Shown one piece after another: positions 42,439 through 51,281 of a stretch of 64,000 bases of DNA. The stretch covers positions 1,024,933-1,088,932 of the forward strand of contig NZ_JAANNP010000001.1 of NCBI RefSeq assembly GCF_011250635.1, read 5' to 3'. The translations under genes and the position numbers were made by a program. Below the pieces are notes generated by a model that was not told where the DNA came from, searched no databases, and saw only the letters and a list, made by a program, of their open reading frames with translations. Source of the DNA: Motilibacter deserti. GTDB taxonomy: Bacteria; Actinomycetota; Actinomycetes; Motilibacterales; Motilibacteraceae. Every line of letters begins with the position of its first letter. The first letter of the stretch is position 1.

Positions 42439-44907
42439 CTAGCGGCGGACCTTCAGCGCCGGGACGGTGTCGGGGGCGACGTGGCCGTCGGCGACGTTCT
42501 CGAAGGCGTACGCCATCCCGACCAGCTGGGCGTCGGACCATGCCCGGCCCAGCAGCTGGAGGTTGATCGGGGCGCCGTTGGCGTCCGTGCCGGCGGGGAA
42601 CGCGATCGTCGGGACGCCGGAGCTGCCGGAGGGGGTGTCCTGCCGTCCGAAGCTCGAGCGGTTGCCGCCGCCGTCGTTGAGGCTGATCTCGGACAGCAGG
42701 CCCGGGTAGACGACCGCGTCCAGCCGGTAGGTGTCCATCCACGCGGCGATGTTCTTCTGGTACTGCGTCCGGTAGTTGCGCCAGGCGGTGGCCTGGGCCT
42801 CGGTCATCCGCGTCCGGCCGTCGCAGTAGCTGGTCGGGTAGCGGGTGTAGGGCAGCTTCTTCTGCGAGCACACGACATCGGCCGGCGAGTCGATGCCGAG
42901 CTGGGTGTCCAGCTCGGGGTGCGAGGCGATGTAGCGCGCCCAGCCCTCGTAGTTCACGTCGCCGCTCGGGCGCGAGGGCGCCGTCGGCCCGGCGGGCAGC
43001 TCGACGATCTCGGCGCCGGCGGCCTTCAGCTGGGCCAGGGCGGCCTTCGACGCGTCGATCGTGGTCGACGTGCCGTAGGGGTCGACCCAGGCCGAGGGCA
43101 GGTAGCCGATGCGCTTGCCCTTGAGGGCGTCGGCCTGCAGGACAGAGCGCCAGTCCGCCGGCCGGTGGCTGCTGGCCTCGGCGGTCTCCGGGTTGAGCGG
43201 GTCGGTGCCGGAGACGGCGTTGAGGATGTCGGCCAGGTCCGACACCGAGCGGGTCATCGCGCCGGCGTAGTCCTGCAGCCAGCTCAGCGGCATCACGCCA
43301 CGGTCGGACTGCATCCCGTCGGTGCCGCGCAGGGTCACCAGGCTCGCGGCGCTCGCCGGGGCGTACAGGGAGTCACCGGTCTGGGAGCCCAGCGCTGCCG
43401 CGGTCATGCTCGTCGCCGTCGCCACGGCCGAGCCGCCGGAGGAGGCGAGCGCCGAGCGGGAGGGGTCGAAGGCGTTCCAGACGGTGCCATAGGCGCTGTC
43501 GGAGTAGCTGCCGCTGGTGGCGTACTCCTCCATGCTGGCCTTGCCGATGATGATCGCGCCGGCCTTGCGCAGCTGCGCCACCTGGTAGGCGTCGTCCTTC
43601 GGGCGGAAGCCCTCGAAGGTGAGCGAGCCGTTCGTGGTCGGCATGTCCTTGGTGTCGTAGAGGTCCTTCACCGCGATCGGGATGCCGAGCAGCGCGCTCT
43701 TGGCACCGGCGCGCCGCTTCTGGTCCGCGGCGGCGGCCTGCTTCAGCGCGTCGCTCGCCACGGTGGTGAAGGCGTTGAACCCGAACTGGCCCTCGTCGTA
43801 GGCGGAGATGCGGTCGAGGTAGGCCTGCGTGATCTCCTTCGACGTGGTGCGGCCGGCCTCCATGTCCGCCTGCATCTCGCCGATCGTCTTGTCCACGACG
43901 TCGTAGGACGACTTGGTCTCCAGCTTCGGGGCCTTGCCGTCGTTCGGCTGGTTGACCCGCGTGGTGTCGCGGCCCCGGCAGTCGCTGGTGCGGGCCGCCG
44001 GGACGTTCGCGATCGTGCACACCTGGTTGTGGGACAGGCCGTCGAGCATCGGCGTCGCGGCGAGGGTGCCGGCAACCCGCGACACCGTGGCGAGCTCCCC
44101 CGCGAGCGTCGCGGCGGTGACCGGCCTGCCGACGACGACGTAGTGCAGCAGCGAGGCGCTGGTGCGGGCCGGGAGCGTCAACGTGTTCACGTACGCCGGG
44201 AAGTTCGCCGCGTGGCCCGTGGTGCCCATCGGCTGAGTGAAGGTGTCGCGCAGCCAGTTGCCCGTGCGGTCGAACTTGCCCACCACCGTGGCGCTCGGGC
44301 CGCCGGTCGTCGCGCCGGTCGCCGACGTCCCGCTGGCCGTGGCGGTCCACGTGTCTCCGGTCGTCACCGCGGCGTCGCCGTCCGACGTCGCCACGACCCG
44401 GCTGGCGTTCGTGCCGGTGGCGCCGTAGCCGGTCTGCCCGCCGAAGGCGACCTCGACAGTGAGCGGCTGGTGCGTGGTGTTCGTGAACGTGTCGAGCCAG
44501 CGCCCGTAGGAGCCCGCCTGCTCGATGGCGATGTCGCGCGAGATCGTGACCCCGCCGAGGTTGACCGACCGGGTCGTCGTGAACCGGCCCTCCGCGGTCT
44601 GCTTGAGCCCGAACCCGCGCATCAGCTCCCCGTTGAAGCGGGGCGCGGCCGGGGAGTCGACCCGGACGCGGATGCCGCCGTACCCGTTGAGCAAGGTGGA
44701 GTACGCCGCGAGCACCCCGGTGCCGGTCTGGGTGGCCCGGATGCTGCCGGTGTCGGCGCCGGGCGGAGCCGCGTCCTGGATGCCCCAGGCGGTGCCGGCG
44801 GCGTCGGTCACGTAGGTGAACGCCCCCGCTGAACCCGGAGGCACGAGGACCACGGCGGCCGAGAGCGCGGCGACGGCCAACGACGTCGCCTGCAGCGTAC
44901 GCTTCAC
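42439..44907 (-). CDS. Secreted amidase-signature protein with a large N-terminal domain
   Basis: 822 residues from a GTG preceded by GAGGAGAG. A signal peptide (TLQATSLAVAALSAAVVLVPPGSAGA) is followed by about 290 residues of beta-rich sequence that I cannot assign (VTISRDIAIEQAGSYGRWLD, TFTNTTHQPLTVEVAFGGQTG). From about residue 345 comes the amidase signature family. It has the catalytic Lys in GIPIAVKDLYDTKD, the cis-Ser in SALASSGGSAVATATSM and the nucleophile Ser in LGSQTGDSLYAPASAASLV, with the C-terminal GVPTIAFPAGTDANGAPINLQLLG. It likely hydrolyses an amide outside the cell, with unknown substrate. The N-terminal module roughly doubles the usual 450-500-residue length. Confidence 0.88.
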   Translation of the reverse strand: MKRTLQATSLAVAALSAAVVLVPPGSAGAFTYVTDAAGTAWGIQDAAPPGADTGSIRATQTGTGVLAAYSTLLNGYGGIRVRVDSPAAPRFNGELMRGFGLKQTAEGRFTTTRSVNLGGVTISRDIAIEQAGSYGRWLDTFTNTTHQPLTVEVAFGGQTGYGATGTNASRVVATSDGDAAVTTGDTWTATASGTSATGATTGGPSATVVGKFDRTGNWLRDTFTQPMGTTGHAANFPAYVNTLTLPARTSASLLHYVVVGRPVTAATLAGELATVSRVAGTLAATPMLDGLSHNQVCTIANVPAARTSDCRGRDTTRVNQPNDGKAPKLETKSSYDVVDKTIGEMQADMEAGRTTSKEITQAYLDRISAYDEGQFGFNAFTTVASDALKQAAAADQKRRAGAKSALLGIPIAVKDLYDTKDMPTTNGSLTFEGFRPKDDAYQVAQLRKAGAIIIGKASMEEYATSGSYSDSAYGTVWNAFDPSRSALASSGGSAVATATSMTAAALGSQTGDSLYAPASAASLVTLRGTDGMQSDRGVMPLSWLQDYAGAMTRSVSDLADILNAVSGTDPLNPETAEASSHRPADWRSVLQADALKGKRIGYLPSAWVDPYGTSTTIDASKAALAQLKAAGAEIVELPAGPTAPSRPSGDVNYEGWARYIASHPELDTQLGIDSPADVVCSQKKLPYTRYPTSYCDGRTRMTEAQATAWRNYRTQYQKNIAAWMDTYRLDAVVYPGLLSEISLNDGGGNRSSFGRQDTPSGSSGVPTIAFPAGTDANGAPINLQLLGRAWSDAQLVGMAYAFENVADGHVAPDTVPALKVRR

Positions 44908-45245
44908 GAAATGCTCTCCTCAGCATGCGAGACCGGCATCTCGTCATCCGATCGGGCGGACGGCACACTCGCAGCTGCGTGTTGCCGGGCCGTGACGGGA
45001 CATGTCGCCGGGGTTACGGCTGCAGTGGGTCCGGATCAACGCCGCGGAGTGGCTGGCTTTGGAGTCGTGGAGCGCGGGCGCCTGCCCATGTCGCCCGAGT
45101 CAAGATCGTCAACGACTGGCCGCGTCGCCGAGGGGGCCAGTCGCTGCCGAGGCGTTGGCGGGTCATTCAGGTTGTTCCGCGTGGAGGCGAGCGGCGAAGA
45201 TCCTCAGGCGGGTCCACGCGGGGCCGCGAGGGCCTGACGAGGGGC
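44908..45245. other. Intergenic region between amidase and CPBP genes, nothing recognised
   Basis: No gene, repeat or clear promoter is supported. A plus-strand frame at 44911-45237 reads as low-complexity and overlaps the ribosome site of the amidase gene, so I do not call it. The two divergent genes must have their promoters here. Confidence 0.5.
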
Positions 45246-46028
45246 ATGACGGTGGACGTAAGCGGTACTCGTCCCAGGCGCGCGCTGTCGTACGCAGCGT
45301 TCGGCGCTGTCGTGGTGGCCTACCTGGCCATCATCGCCGGCGTGGGGAGGCTCGTCAGAGCTGTCGCCGACCTGGACGACGAGCTGACAACCACCCGGGG
45401 CGTGCAGCTCACCATGTGGGTGCCGCTAGGGCTGGCCCTGCTGTTCACCTATGCCGTCGTCGCAGTACTCGGCTGGTGGCGCCCGGTCCTGCGCGACGAC
45501 CGGCCGGTGCGCCGGTGGGTCTGGGCGGTGCCGGTCATCTTCGTGGTCTGCATCGCGCTCGCGATCGACTACGCCGCCCTGGGGGACAAAACCGTTGGCT
45601 ACGTGCTCGCGCTGCTCATCGCGACACAGCTGGTCGGCTGGGGCGAGGAAGGCATGTTCCGCGGCATCGGCGTCACCACATTGCGCGACCACGGCCTGTC
45701 CGAAGGCAAAGTGGCCCTGTGGTCGAGCATGGTGTTCGGCGCGGTGCACATCGTCAACGCGCTGGGCAGCCGCGGGGCACAGGCCGTGCCCCAGGCCATC
45801 GCAGTCAGCTTCGCCGGCTACTTCTTCTACCTGATCCGGCGCGCGTCCGGCGGCAACTGGCTCAACTCCGTCATTCACGGATTGTTCGACTTCTCGATCC
45901 TGACCGGAACGGTCATCCTCGTCGACCAGGAGGCGTACGTCGGCGCTCTAGCCGCGATCCTCGCCTACCTCGCCTGCGCGGTCCTGGTCCTTGCCCGCCG
46001 CCGCTCCATCGACCCGACACCGACCTGA
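45246..46028 (+). CDS. CPBP-family intramembrane metalloprotease
   Basis: 260 residues from an ATG with GAGGGG directly ahead. Seven or eight hydrophobic segments carry the three CPBP motifs in order: EEGMFRGIG (EExxxR), FGAVHIVN (FxxxH) and NSVIHGLFDFS (HxxxD). Glu and His residues bind the zinc. Family members include Rce1-type and bacteriocin self-immunity proteases. The gene is alone. Its codon use is intermediate between the core region on its left and the AT-richer island on its right. The substrate is unknown. Confidence 0.9.
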   Translation: MTVDVSGTRPRRALSYAAFGAVVVAYLAIIAGVGRLVRAVADLDDELTTTRGVQLTMWVPLGLALLFTYAVVAVLGWWRPVLRDDRPVRRWVWAVPVIFVVCIALAIDYAALGDKTVGYVLALLIATQLVGWGEEGMFRGIGVTTLRDHGLSEGKVALWSSMVFGAVHIVNALGSRGAQAVPQAIAVSFAGYFFYLIRRASGGNWLNSVIHGLFDFSILTGTVILVDQEAYVGALAAILAYLACAVLVLARRRSIDPTPT

Positions 46029-46123
46029 GTTCGGCGACGTCATCCGCTCGCGATCGAGCGTCCGCACCTCCGTAGGAGAGCCAGCCCGTCACGCCACGTC
46101 GGCGGCAAGACCGTGAGGTGTCG

Positions 46124-46633
46124 TCAGTCGTCGAAGACGGACCAGCAGATCGCGTTGCGTCTGGCTTGGTCTTCGAGCACCAGCTCCCGGATGCGCTCCG
46201 GGAGCCGCTCGCGCTGCCAGTCGCGCTCCAGCCGTCCGGTGGTGGGACCGGCCGTGGCCGCTGCCCGCGCCGCCTTGATCGCGTAGGCGGCGGCGCCGAG
46301 GTCGTGCTCGGGCACGTGAGGCACGCACGCGGCCTGGCCGGCGGCGTAGGCGGCGCAGCGGGCAGCCCCCCGGAGCGGGCGAGCCGCTCCCATCGCGTGC
46401 CCACCGCGAGCTCGGGCGTCCATCATCTGCACGCTGCCGACGGCCCAGGCGCGTGCTGCCTCGACGGCATCGCGTGGGCGGGTGTCCGAGGGCTGTTCGG
46501 CCTCGAAAAGGTGCAGCACGTGTTCGGCGCAGTCAGCGGCCCACAGGGCGAGGAGCTGATGATCCTCGTCGGTGAGTTCTCCGCCGCGGCGGATCGTGAC
46601 CAGTCGCGGGTCGCGGACCTTCGGGAGGATCAC
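46124..46633 (-). CDS. Putative immunity-type protein, orphan
   Basis: 169 residues from a GTG. The N-terminal stretch VRDPRLVTIRRGGELTDEDHQLLALWAADCAEHVLHLFEA resembles the small actinobacterial putative immunity proteins (Imm-5-like group), helical throughout, with the later RDWQRERLPERIRELVLED. No toxin gene lies beside it, so a cognate toxin, if any, is elsewhere. It sits just outside the AT-richer region. The assignment is from memory of the motif, so moderate. Confidence 0.6.
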   Translation of the reverse strand: MILPKVRDPRLVTIRRGGELTDEDHQLLALWAADCAEHVLHLFEAEQPSDTRPRDAVEAARAWAVGSVQMMDARARGGHAMGAARPLRGAARCAAYAAGQAACVPHVPEHDLGAAAYAIKAARAAATAGPTTGRLERDWQRERLPERIRELVLEDQARRNAICWSVFDD

Positions 46634-46804
46634 GTGACCAGCCTGCCAGCAGCGGGGCAGCCGGGGCCAACCTTCCGCTACAGCCAGCGGTCATCGGCAG
46701 GACCGGGCACCCGCGGCCGCGCCACGTCGGCGGCATGGCCGGATGTTGCCGCAGCAACTAGTCGACGGCAGGGCATACTCCATCCCCCCGTCGTGTGGCG
46801 GCCG

Positions 46805-49360
46805 CTAGCCCGAAGGTGAATCATCCAACCGCCGCATAAGTTGCGCGAGGTTGTGTACCGCCATGAGCTCGCCGTCCTTGTCACGAATGGACACAAAGCC
46901 TTGGCGGGCCGACTCCAGAGCCTCTTGTGCGGCTGGGTAGGCACTCATGAACATCAAGGCAAGGCCCTTGTTCATGTACACACTCGCTTCGCCGCGCTCA
47001 TCGCGGACGTCTTTGTACGCGCTCATCGCGTCGTCGAATATTGCCAGTGACGTCTTCGGGTCGCCCGACTGACTGATGGCCGTAGCAAGCTGTGCTGTCG
47101 TGGACGCCTCTGCCCACCGCGCGCCATTCGCTCTGTGTATCGGTAGCGCCATCGAAAGCGCATGGACCGCATTTCGGTACTGCCCGCTCTCCCGGTATGC
47201 GATGCCGAGGTTGGTCAGCGCGAACCCGGACGCGAATGGCCTGCCCTGCTCTTGATGATAGCGAATAGCCCGGCGAAGGGGTCCGATGCTCGCGGCGACA
47301 TCCCCGCGCCTGCGTAGGGCCTCTGCAAGACCGACGAGCACTGTAGATTCTTCCTCCCATCTGTCCCCGAGCGGGAGTTCGCGAAGGGCTTTGAGAGCAC
47401 GCTGGTGGGTGCGAACAGCTTCGTCGAAGCGTCGAAGCGAGGAAAGAGTCAGGGCGGAATTATTTAGTGTGACCGCAATCTTTAAGTTGTCCGCTAGGCG
47501 CTCGGCCGCTTTCTGTGCCAGGCCGAGCAGCCCTAGCGTGGTTTCGTACTCCCGTCGCAGGGATAGATAAGGTACAAGCGAATTGCCGAGATGCCAAGCG
47601 CCGTCAAAGAGTTCGAGCTCCAAAGCCGCGGCAACGGCGCCGACCAAAGCCACGCGCTCGCCATCCATCCAAACGAGCGCACTAGTTCTGGAGTCGAGCA
47701 GATCTCCGGGCTCCGGCTCACCCATCCCGTTTATCCAAGCGTTGAACTGGTCCACTCGCCGTTGATACTGCATCAACAAGCGATTGAACGCATCCCTCCG
47801 GTCGTGCTCGGACTCGGCAAGCGCTAGCTCTTCTCGAGCGAACAGACGAAGTAGGTCGTGCATCCTCCACAGGTTCCCGTCAACGGACTCGAGCAGATTG
47901 GCTACGCGTAGTTGGCGGAGCAACCTCTTGGCGTCGGTGCTCCCGATATCAGCTAAGTGCTCAAGCGCATTTGACGAGATGTGGCCGCCGGGATGCAGTG
48001 ACAAGAAACGGAACGCGCGTGACACCTCGCTGGTTAGACGTACATAAGAGCTGCGAAACACGCCGCGAACAGCAGCATCCTCATACTGCAGGCCCTCAAG
48101 TCGGGTGGCCTCAGCTTGCAGTTCGTCGGCCAACTCTCCGGGCGATAGATTCGGAAACGCAACGAGGGTCGCCTTGACGACGTTCAGAGCCAGCGGAAGC
48201 CCGGCGCATAAGTGCGCCAGGTGGATCAGGTCCTCTTTGGCATGGTGCTCAGCGTGTCCCATGCCATTCCTACTATTCGCCAGGAGTTGCACTGCCGTAT
48301 CCCCGGGAAGAGGGGAAAGGTTTAGTGTCTCGGCCGAAAGTCGGGGGCCGATCTCGTGCCGTGACGTGACGATGACTCGGTGCATACTTTGATTTGGTAG
48401 GAGTGGCAGTACTTGGCGCGCGTCGAGAACATCATCGAACAACAGTAATACAGGGCGTCGTGCGAGTTCACGCTCATGCAGCAGCGCGTGGTACTGAGCT
48501 GAGTGTACAGAGCTGTCGTCGGCGATCTCCGCGTGGCCAAGCGCTTGCAGCAAAACACCGAAGACTCGATGAGGCCCAACCGAGTCAGTGAGATGCGACT
48601 CGTGGGCACGGAAGTCAACCCGGACCGCGCCACCAGTGAAGTGTTTGACCGCAATCGCCGCTGCTGCGGAGGCTAGAGCCGTTTTGCCGACACCGGGTAG
48701 ACCCGTGACGGCAAGCACTCCAGCTGAGCTATCGTCGGCGAGAAACGACTTGAGAAGTGCTAGCTCGGCAGTGCGTCCAACGAGAGGGTCAGTGAGACGC
48801 GTGGCCGCGTATAGTGGTGTCACGATCGGCAGCCCATGGTCGCCTGCCGTGGCCTCCCGCAAATCGCGAACGAAATCCGCATAGGCCTTGGCCTCTGACG
48901 ACGCGCTTATGTTCAGGAATCGTTCACGCAGTTCGGCCATCTGTGGCGCGTCCAGGATCACGCATATGCGCTCAAGGTGATAGATCTCCGAGCCGCATGG
49001 CACAGTATCGGTAAGACTGTTGCGCTCACTTAGGCTGAGTGCCTGATTAGTTACGAAGGCAATTCCCTGAGCCTGATTCGCTGCGACGCCGTGAAGGTCC
49101 TGTACGAACTTGCGCCTGATCTCGCTGAAAGACCGTTGCTCCGCGGGAAAATATGACGCCATGATCCACTTCTCGTCTCCGCGCCACATGATTGCGTCTT
49201 TCGCGCCGTCAGGGCCTCCGCGAGGGTGACTCGGGTCGAGCCGCACGAACCCCTCCGCGATCATGAGTTGCGCGGAAAGTGCCTCAGCTCGGGCCTGACC
49301 GTCGCTCCATGCCGTGAGTCGCCTGCGCGTCTCGTCCCACTGGGGCCTCACGAACGGCAC
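46805..49360 (-). CDS. STAND ATPase: unassigned (possibly nuclease-like) N-terminal domain, NB-ARC, TPR repeats
   Basis: 851 residues from a GTG at 49360. Residues 1-180 are an unassigned domain: FVRLDPSHPRGGPDGAKD, DEKWIMASYFPAEQ and GIAFVTNQALSLSER, which has the feel of a restriction-endonuclease-like fold (P50-D51 and D62-E63-K64 are PD and DxK candidates). Residues about 195-420 are NB-ARC: Walker A GLPGVGKT (220-227), Walker B PVLLLFDDV (303-311), TSRHE (332-336) and GLPLAL. A winged-helix segment (MHDLLRLFAREELALAES) follows. From about 600 there are TPRs (LGLLGLAQKAAERLADNL, AVRTHQRALKALRELP, YRNAVHALSMALPIHRANG). The layout is that of anti-phage Avs-type or regulatory STAND proteins. 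Codon use is AT-richer than in the flanks, suggesting transfer. The defence role is inference. Confidence 0.88.
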   Translation of the reverse strand: MPFVRPQWDETRRRLTAWSDGQARAEALSAQLMIAEGFVRLDPSHPRGGPDGAKDAIMWRGDEKWIMASYFPAEQRSFSEIRRKFVQDLHGVAANQAQGIAFVTNQALSLSERNSLTDTVPCGSEIYHLERICVILDAPQMAELRERFLNISASSEAKAYADFVRDLREATAGDHGLPIVTPLYAATRLTDPLVGRTAELALLKSFLADDSSAGVLAVTGLPGVGKTALASAAAAIAVKHFTGGAVRVDFRAHESHLTDSVGPHRVFGVLLQALGHAEIADDSSVHSAQYHALLHERELARRPVLLLFDDVLDARQVLPLLPNQSMHRVIVTSRHEIGPRLSAETLNLSPLPGDTAVQLLANSRNGMGHAEHHAKEDLIHLAHLCAGLPLALNVVKATLVAFPNLSPGELADELQAEATRLEGLQYEDAAVRGVFRSSYVRLTSEVSRAFRFLSLHPGGHISSNALEHLADIGSTDAKRLLRQLRVANLLESVDGNLWRMHDLLRLFAREELALAESEHDRRDAFNRLLMQYQRRVDQFNAWINGMGEPEPGDLLDSRTSALVWMDGERVALVGAVAAALELELFDGAWHLGNSLVPYLSLRREYETTLGLLGLAQKAAERLADNLKIAVTLNNSALTLSSLRRFDEAVRTHQRALKALRELPLGDRWEEESTVLVGLAEALRRRGDVAASIGPLRRAIRYHQEQGRPFASGFALTNLGIAYRESGQYRNAVHALSMALPIHRANGARWAEASTTAQLATAISQSGDPKTSLAIFDDAMSAYKDVRDERGEASVYMNKGLALMFMSAYPAAQEALESARQGFVSIRDKDGELMAVHNLAQLMRRLDDSPSG

Positions 49361-49659
49361 CGTGTCTGCGACCTGACTGGTCTACCCTGCCATCGAGGCC
49401 GCCGCTGACGGTTATCGAGCGGGTTGCACCATGGCCGCTTGAGGGCGGGGTGTTCGACGGCGAAGGCTTGTCGAATCCAGCACATAGGCGCAGCGAGCTC
49501 GTCCTGGGGGTCCTTGCCGCCCGCGGACCGCCGGCCGGTTGCCATGGCGGGGCGCTCCGCTCGCCTCAACCGCATAGGGAAAGTGCACAACTGTACGAGC
49601 GCTCGCCGCTCGACAGCCGCCCGGTCGTACGCCCGCAGGAACTCCCCGTTGATAGTCAC
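49348..49659 (-). CDS. Possible small protein overlapping the STAND gene start
   Basis: 103 residues from a GTG at 49659. It begins VTINGEFLRAYDRAAVERRA and continues as QLCTFPMRLRRAERPA and MCWIRQAFAVEHPALKRPW. It ends 13 bases inside the STAND gene. Third-position G/C is strong, like a core gene and unlike its AT-richer neighbour. No family recognised. It could be the remnant of a gene broken by insertion, or a short ORF coupled to the STAND gene. Confidence 0.4.
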   Translation of the reverse strand: MTINGEFLRAYDRAAVERRALVQLCTFPMRLRRAERPAMATGRRSAGGKDPQDELAAPMCWIRQAFAVEHPALKRPWCNPLDNRQRRPRWQGRPVRSQTRCRS

Positions 49660-50282
49660 GAGTACAGGATGGCAGGGAGATCGACGCAGGCGTGCGTTCC
49701 CGGCGGGGTAGGGCCGAGCAACCTGGGCCACGTGTCGCACAATGACTCCAGATGGGCACGAGCGCCCGGACTTGCTGCCGGTTGCGGCCGGCGGGTCGAC
49801 AGCAGGCACGACCGCACGCGGCATGGATCGCTGAGCGGAAGCCTTGGCTGACGGGGAAGCGGTGGAGCTGGTAGGGGTACATGTGGGTGCTCCCCGGCGC
49901 GGACGCGCCGCGTCTGTCGGCGGCATGTCCGCCTATTGCTCCGAGCAACCGTATGCGCCCGGGCCGCGCGGACTCGTTCGTGGCCGCGTTCCCGTCGGTC
50001 TGACGTGACCGGGCACGGTGAGGCACAGGGGCGAAGTGGGAGGATCCTCGCTCGAAGCAGCAACACGTCCTCCACTGCGCACACCGTCCTCCCTTGCGCG
50101 CTCACGCTTGAAGTTTCTCCTCGGCGTGGTAGACGCAATCTCCGATAGCGACTACCCGTGCCGGCGACTGCACAACGTGAGAGCCTCAGGTTCGGCCGGG
50201 GCGCCGAGGCCGTCCGAATGAGCAGCGGCAGGCACGGCGCGGTGTAGCGTCAGGCAGAACGCAACCGCGCTAGCCTCTGCCG
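49660..50282. other. Unassigned region upstream of the membrane-protein gene
   Basis: No gene can be supported with confidence. Several overlapping frames are open on both strands, for example a minus-strand stretch HMYPYQLHRFPVSQGFRSAI near 49835-49895 with coding-like codons. None has a clear start, ribosome site and continuous body. A decayed gene is possible. The right end holds the promoter of the next gene. Confidence 0.4.
50271..50276 (+). promoter_or_regulatory. Possible -10 (TAGCCT) for a leaderless transcript
   Basis: TAGCCT fits the TANNNT -10 pattern and ends six bases before the GTG at 50283. This places the start of transcription at or next to the start codon. No ribosome site is seen, which also favours a leaderless mRNA. 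No clear -35. Confidence 0.4.
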
Positions 50283-51152
50283 GTGCTCGCTAACCTGCTG
50301 CCGGGGCTGAGGGATTTCCGAACGCCGCTCGCTGCTGGCTACACCCTCGCTATCACTTTGTGGCTGTTGCTCGAAGAGCGTGTCCCCCGAGAAGAACGCG
50401 CCCCCGGCGCTTTGCGTCGCTTGTACGAGCTGGCAGACATCGCCGGTAGGCCAATACTAGTCGCGTTCTTCTCCTTCTGCTGCTACCTTCTCGGCAGCTT
50501 ACTAGTCGTACGGAAGCCACCAGCATTTACGTTGTTTGGTCTGGCGCGATTTCTGCCTGACGTTCTCTTCGTGCAACGGGGGCGTGCCCACTTCCTGAAC
50601 CGGCTACTCTCGGGGGCAGATAAGGACGAAGCACGCGCGACGGTTGTGGCCAACCGGATGCTGCTTGGTCGGCCACGGCATCTGGCCGCTGGCGCTCTCG
50701 CTTTGGGGGGCGCCGCTAGGGTAGATACAGAAACTGCTGATGTGCTTCGTGCTGCCGCGGCGGGAAGAGCGGACGTGGACTCGGAACGGTTACTGATCGT
50801 CATTCGCGACGTCCTGCTCGCGGCGATCATTGAAGAGCGTGAAATCCTGCAGTCCCGACTTCTTGCGCGAAGCAAAGACCTCTGGAGCGAGTACGATCGC
50901 CACCAGAGTGAGGCTGAGTTGCGACTCACACTCGTTGCGCCACTTGCCTTCCTGGCGCTTGTGCTTGCTGGGATTCTCACTCCCTGGGCACTCTTTGGCT
51001 TGCTGCTGGTGGTTCTCCTCTATCGTCAGGGTGTTGCGCGATATCGTGCAGGGCAGGACGTTGTCCTTGCGTCCCTGCTCGCCGGAGAGATCAGCGCCCC
51101 CGCCATGGACGCCTTCACCCAGGCTGTTGCGCGCGCACAGGACGTGACGTGA
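50283..51152 (+). CDS. Membrane protein of unknown function in the AT-richer island
   Basis: 289 residues from the GTG at 50283. Hydrophobic segments at about 15-32 (AAGYTLAITLWLLLEE), 55-76 (RPILVAFFSFCCYLLGSLLVV) and 215-248 (LRLTLVAPLAFLALVLAGILTPWALFGLLLVVLL) flank a long helical central region (residues 85-210). That region includes LLSGADKDEARATVVANRML and DVLLAAIIEEREILQSRLLARS, which could be a cytoplasmic coiled coil. The tail VLASLLAGEISAPAMDAFTQ is amphipathic. I recognise no family. Base composition matches the STAND gene, not the core genes, and its promoter looks leaderless. A membrane effector or sensor role in a defence island is possible but unproven. Confidence 0.7.
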   Translation: MLANLLPGLRDFRTPLAAGYTLAITLWLLLEERVPREERAPGALRRLYELADIAGRPILVAFFSFCCYLLGSLLVVRKPPAFTLFGLARFLPDVLFVQRGRAHFLNRLLSGADKDEARATVVANRMLLGRPRHLAAGALALGGAARVDTETADVLRAAAAGRADVDSERLLIVIRDVLLAAIIEEREILQSRLLARSKDLWSEYDRHQSEAELRLTLVAPLAFLALVLAGILTPWALFGLLLVVLLYRQGVARYRAGQDVVLASLLAGEISAPAMDAFTQAVARAQDVT

Positions 51153-51281
51153 ATCGACCGGCTTCGAAATACCTTTGGCACCAGCAGTTGCGGTCTCCAT
51201 GAGACGAACTGATACTGGTGGTCGAAGTAGCAATTTGAACCCCCGTCGCCGCTTCGACCCCGGCTCGGTTGGCATCGAGGT

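Noticed and set aside
44911-45237. 108-codon plus-strand frame between the amidase and CPBP genes
   Set aside because: It covers the amidase ribosome site and promoter region, lacks a ribosome site of its own and encodes low-complexity sequence.
46124-49360. Immunity-like gene and STAND gene as one operon
   Set aside because: They are on the same strand, but a 171-base gap and a clear change in codon use separate them, so shared origin or transcription is not supported.
51235-51265. tRNA-like T-arm (CGCTTCGACCCCGG) downstream of the membrane-protein gene
   Set aside because: No acceptor stem, D-arm or anticodon arm can be fitted around it.
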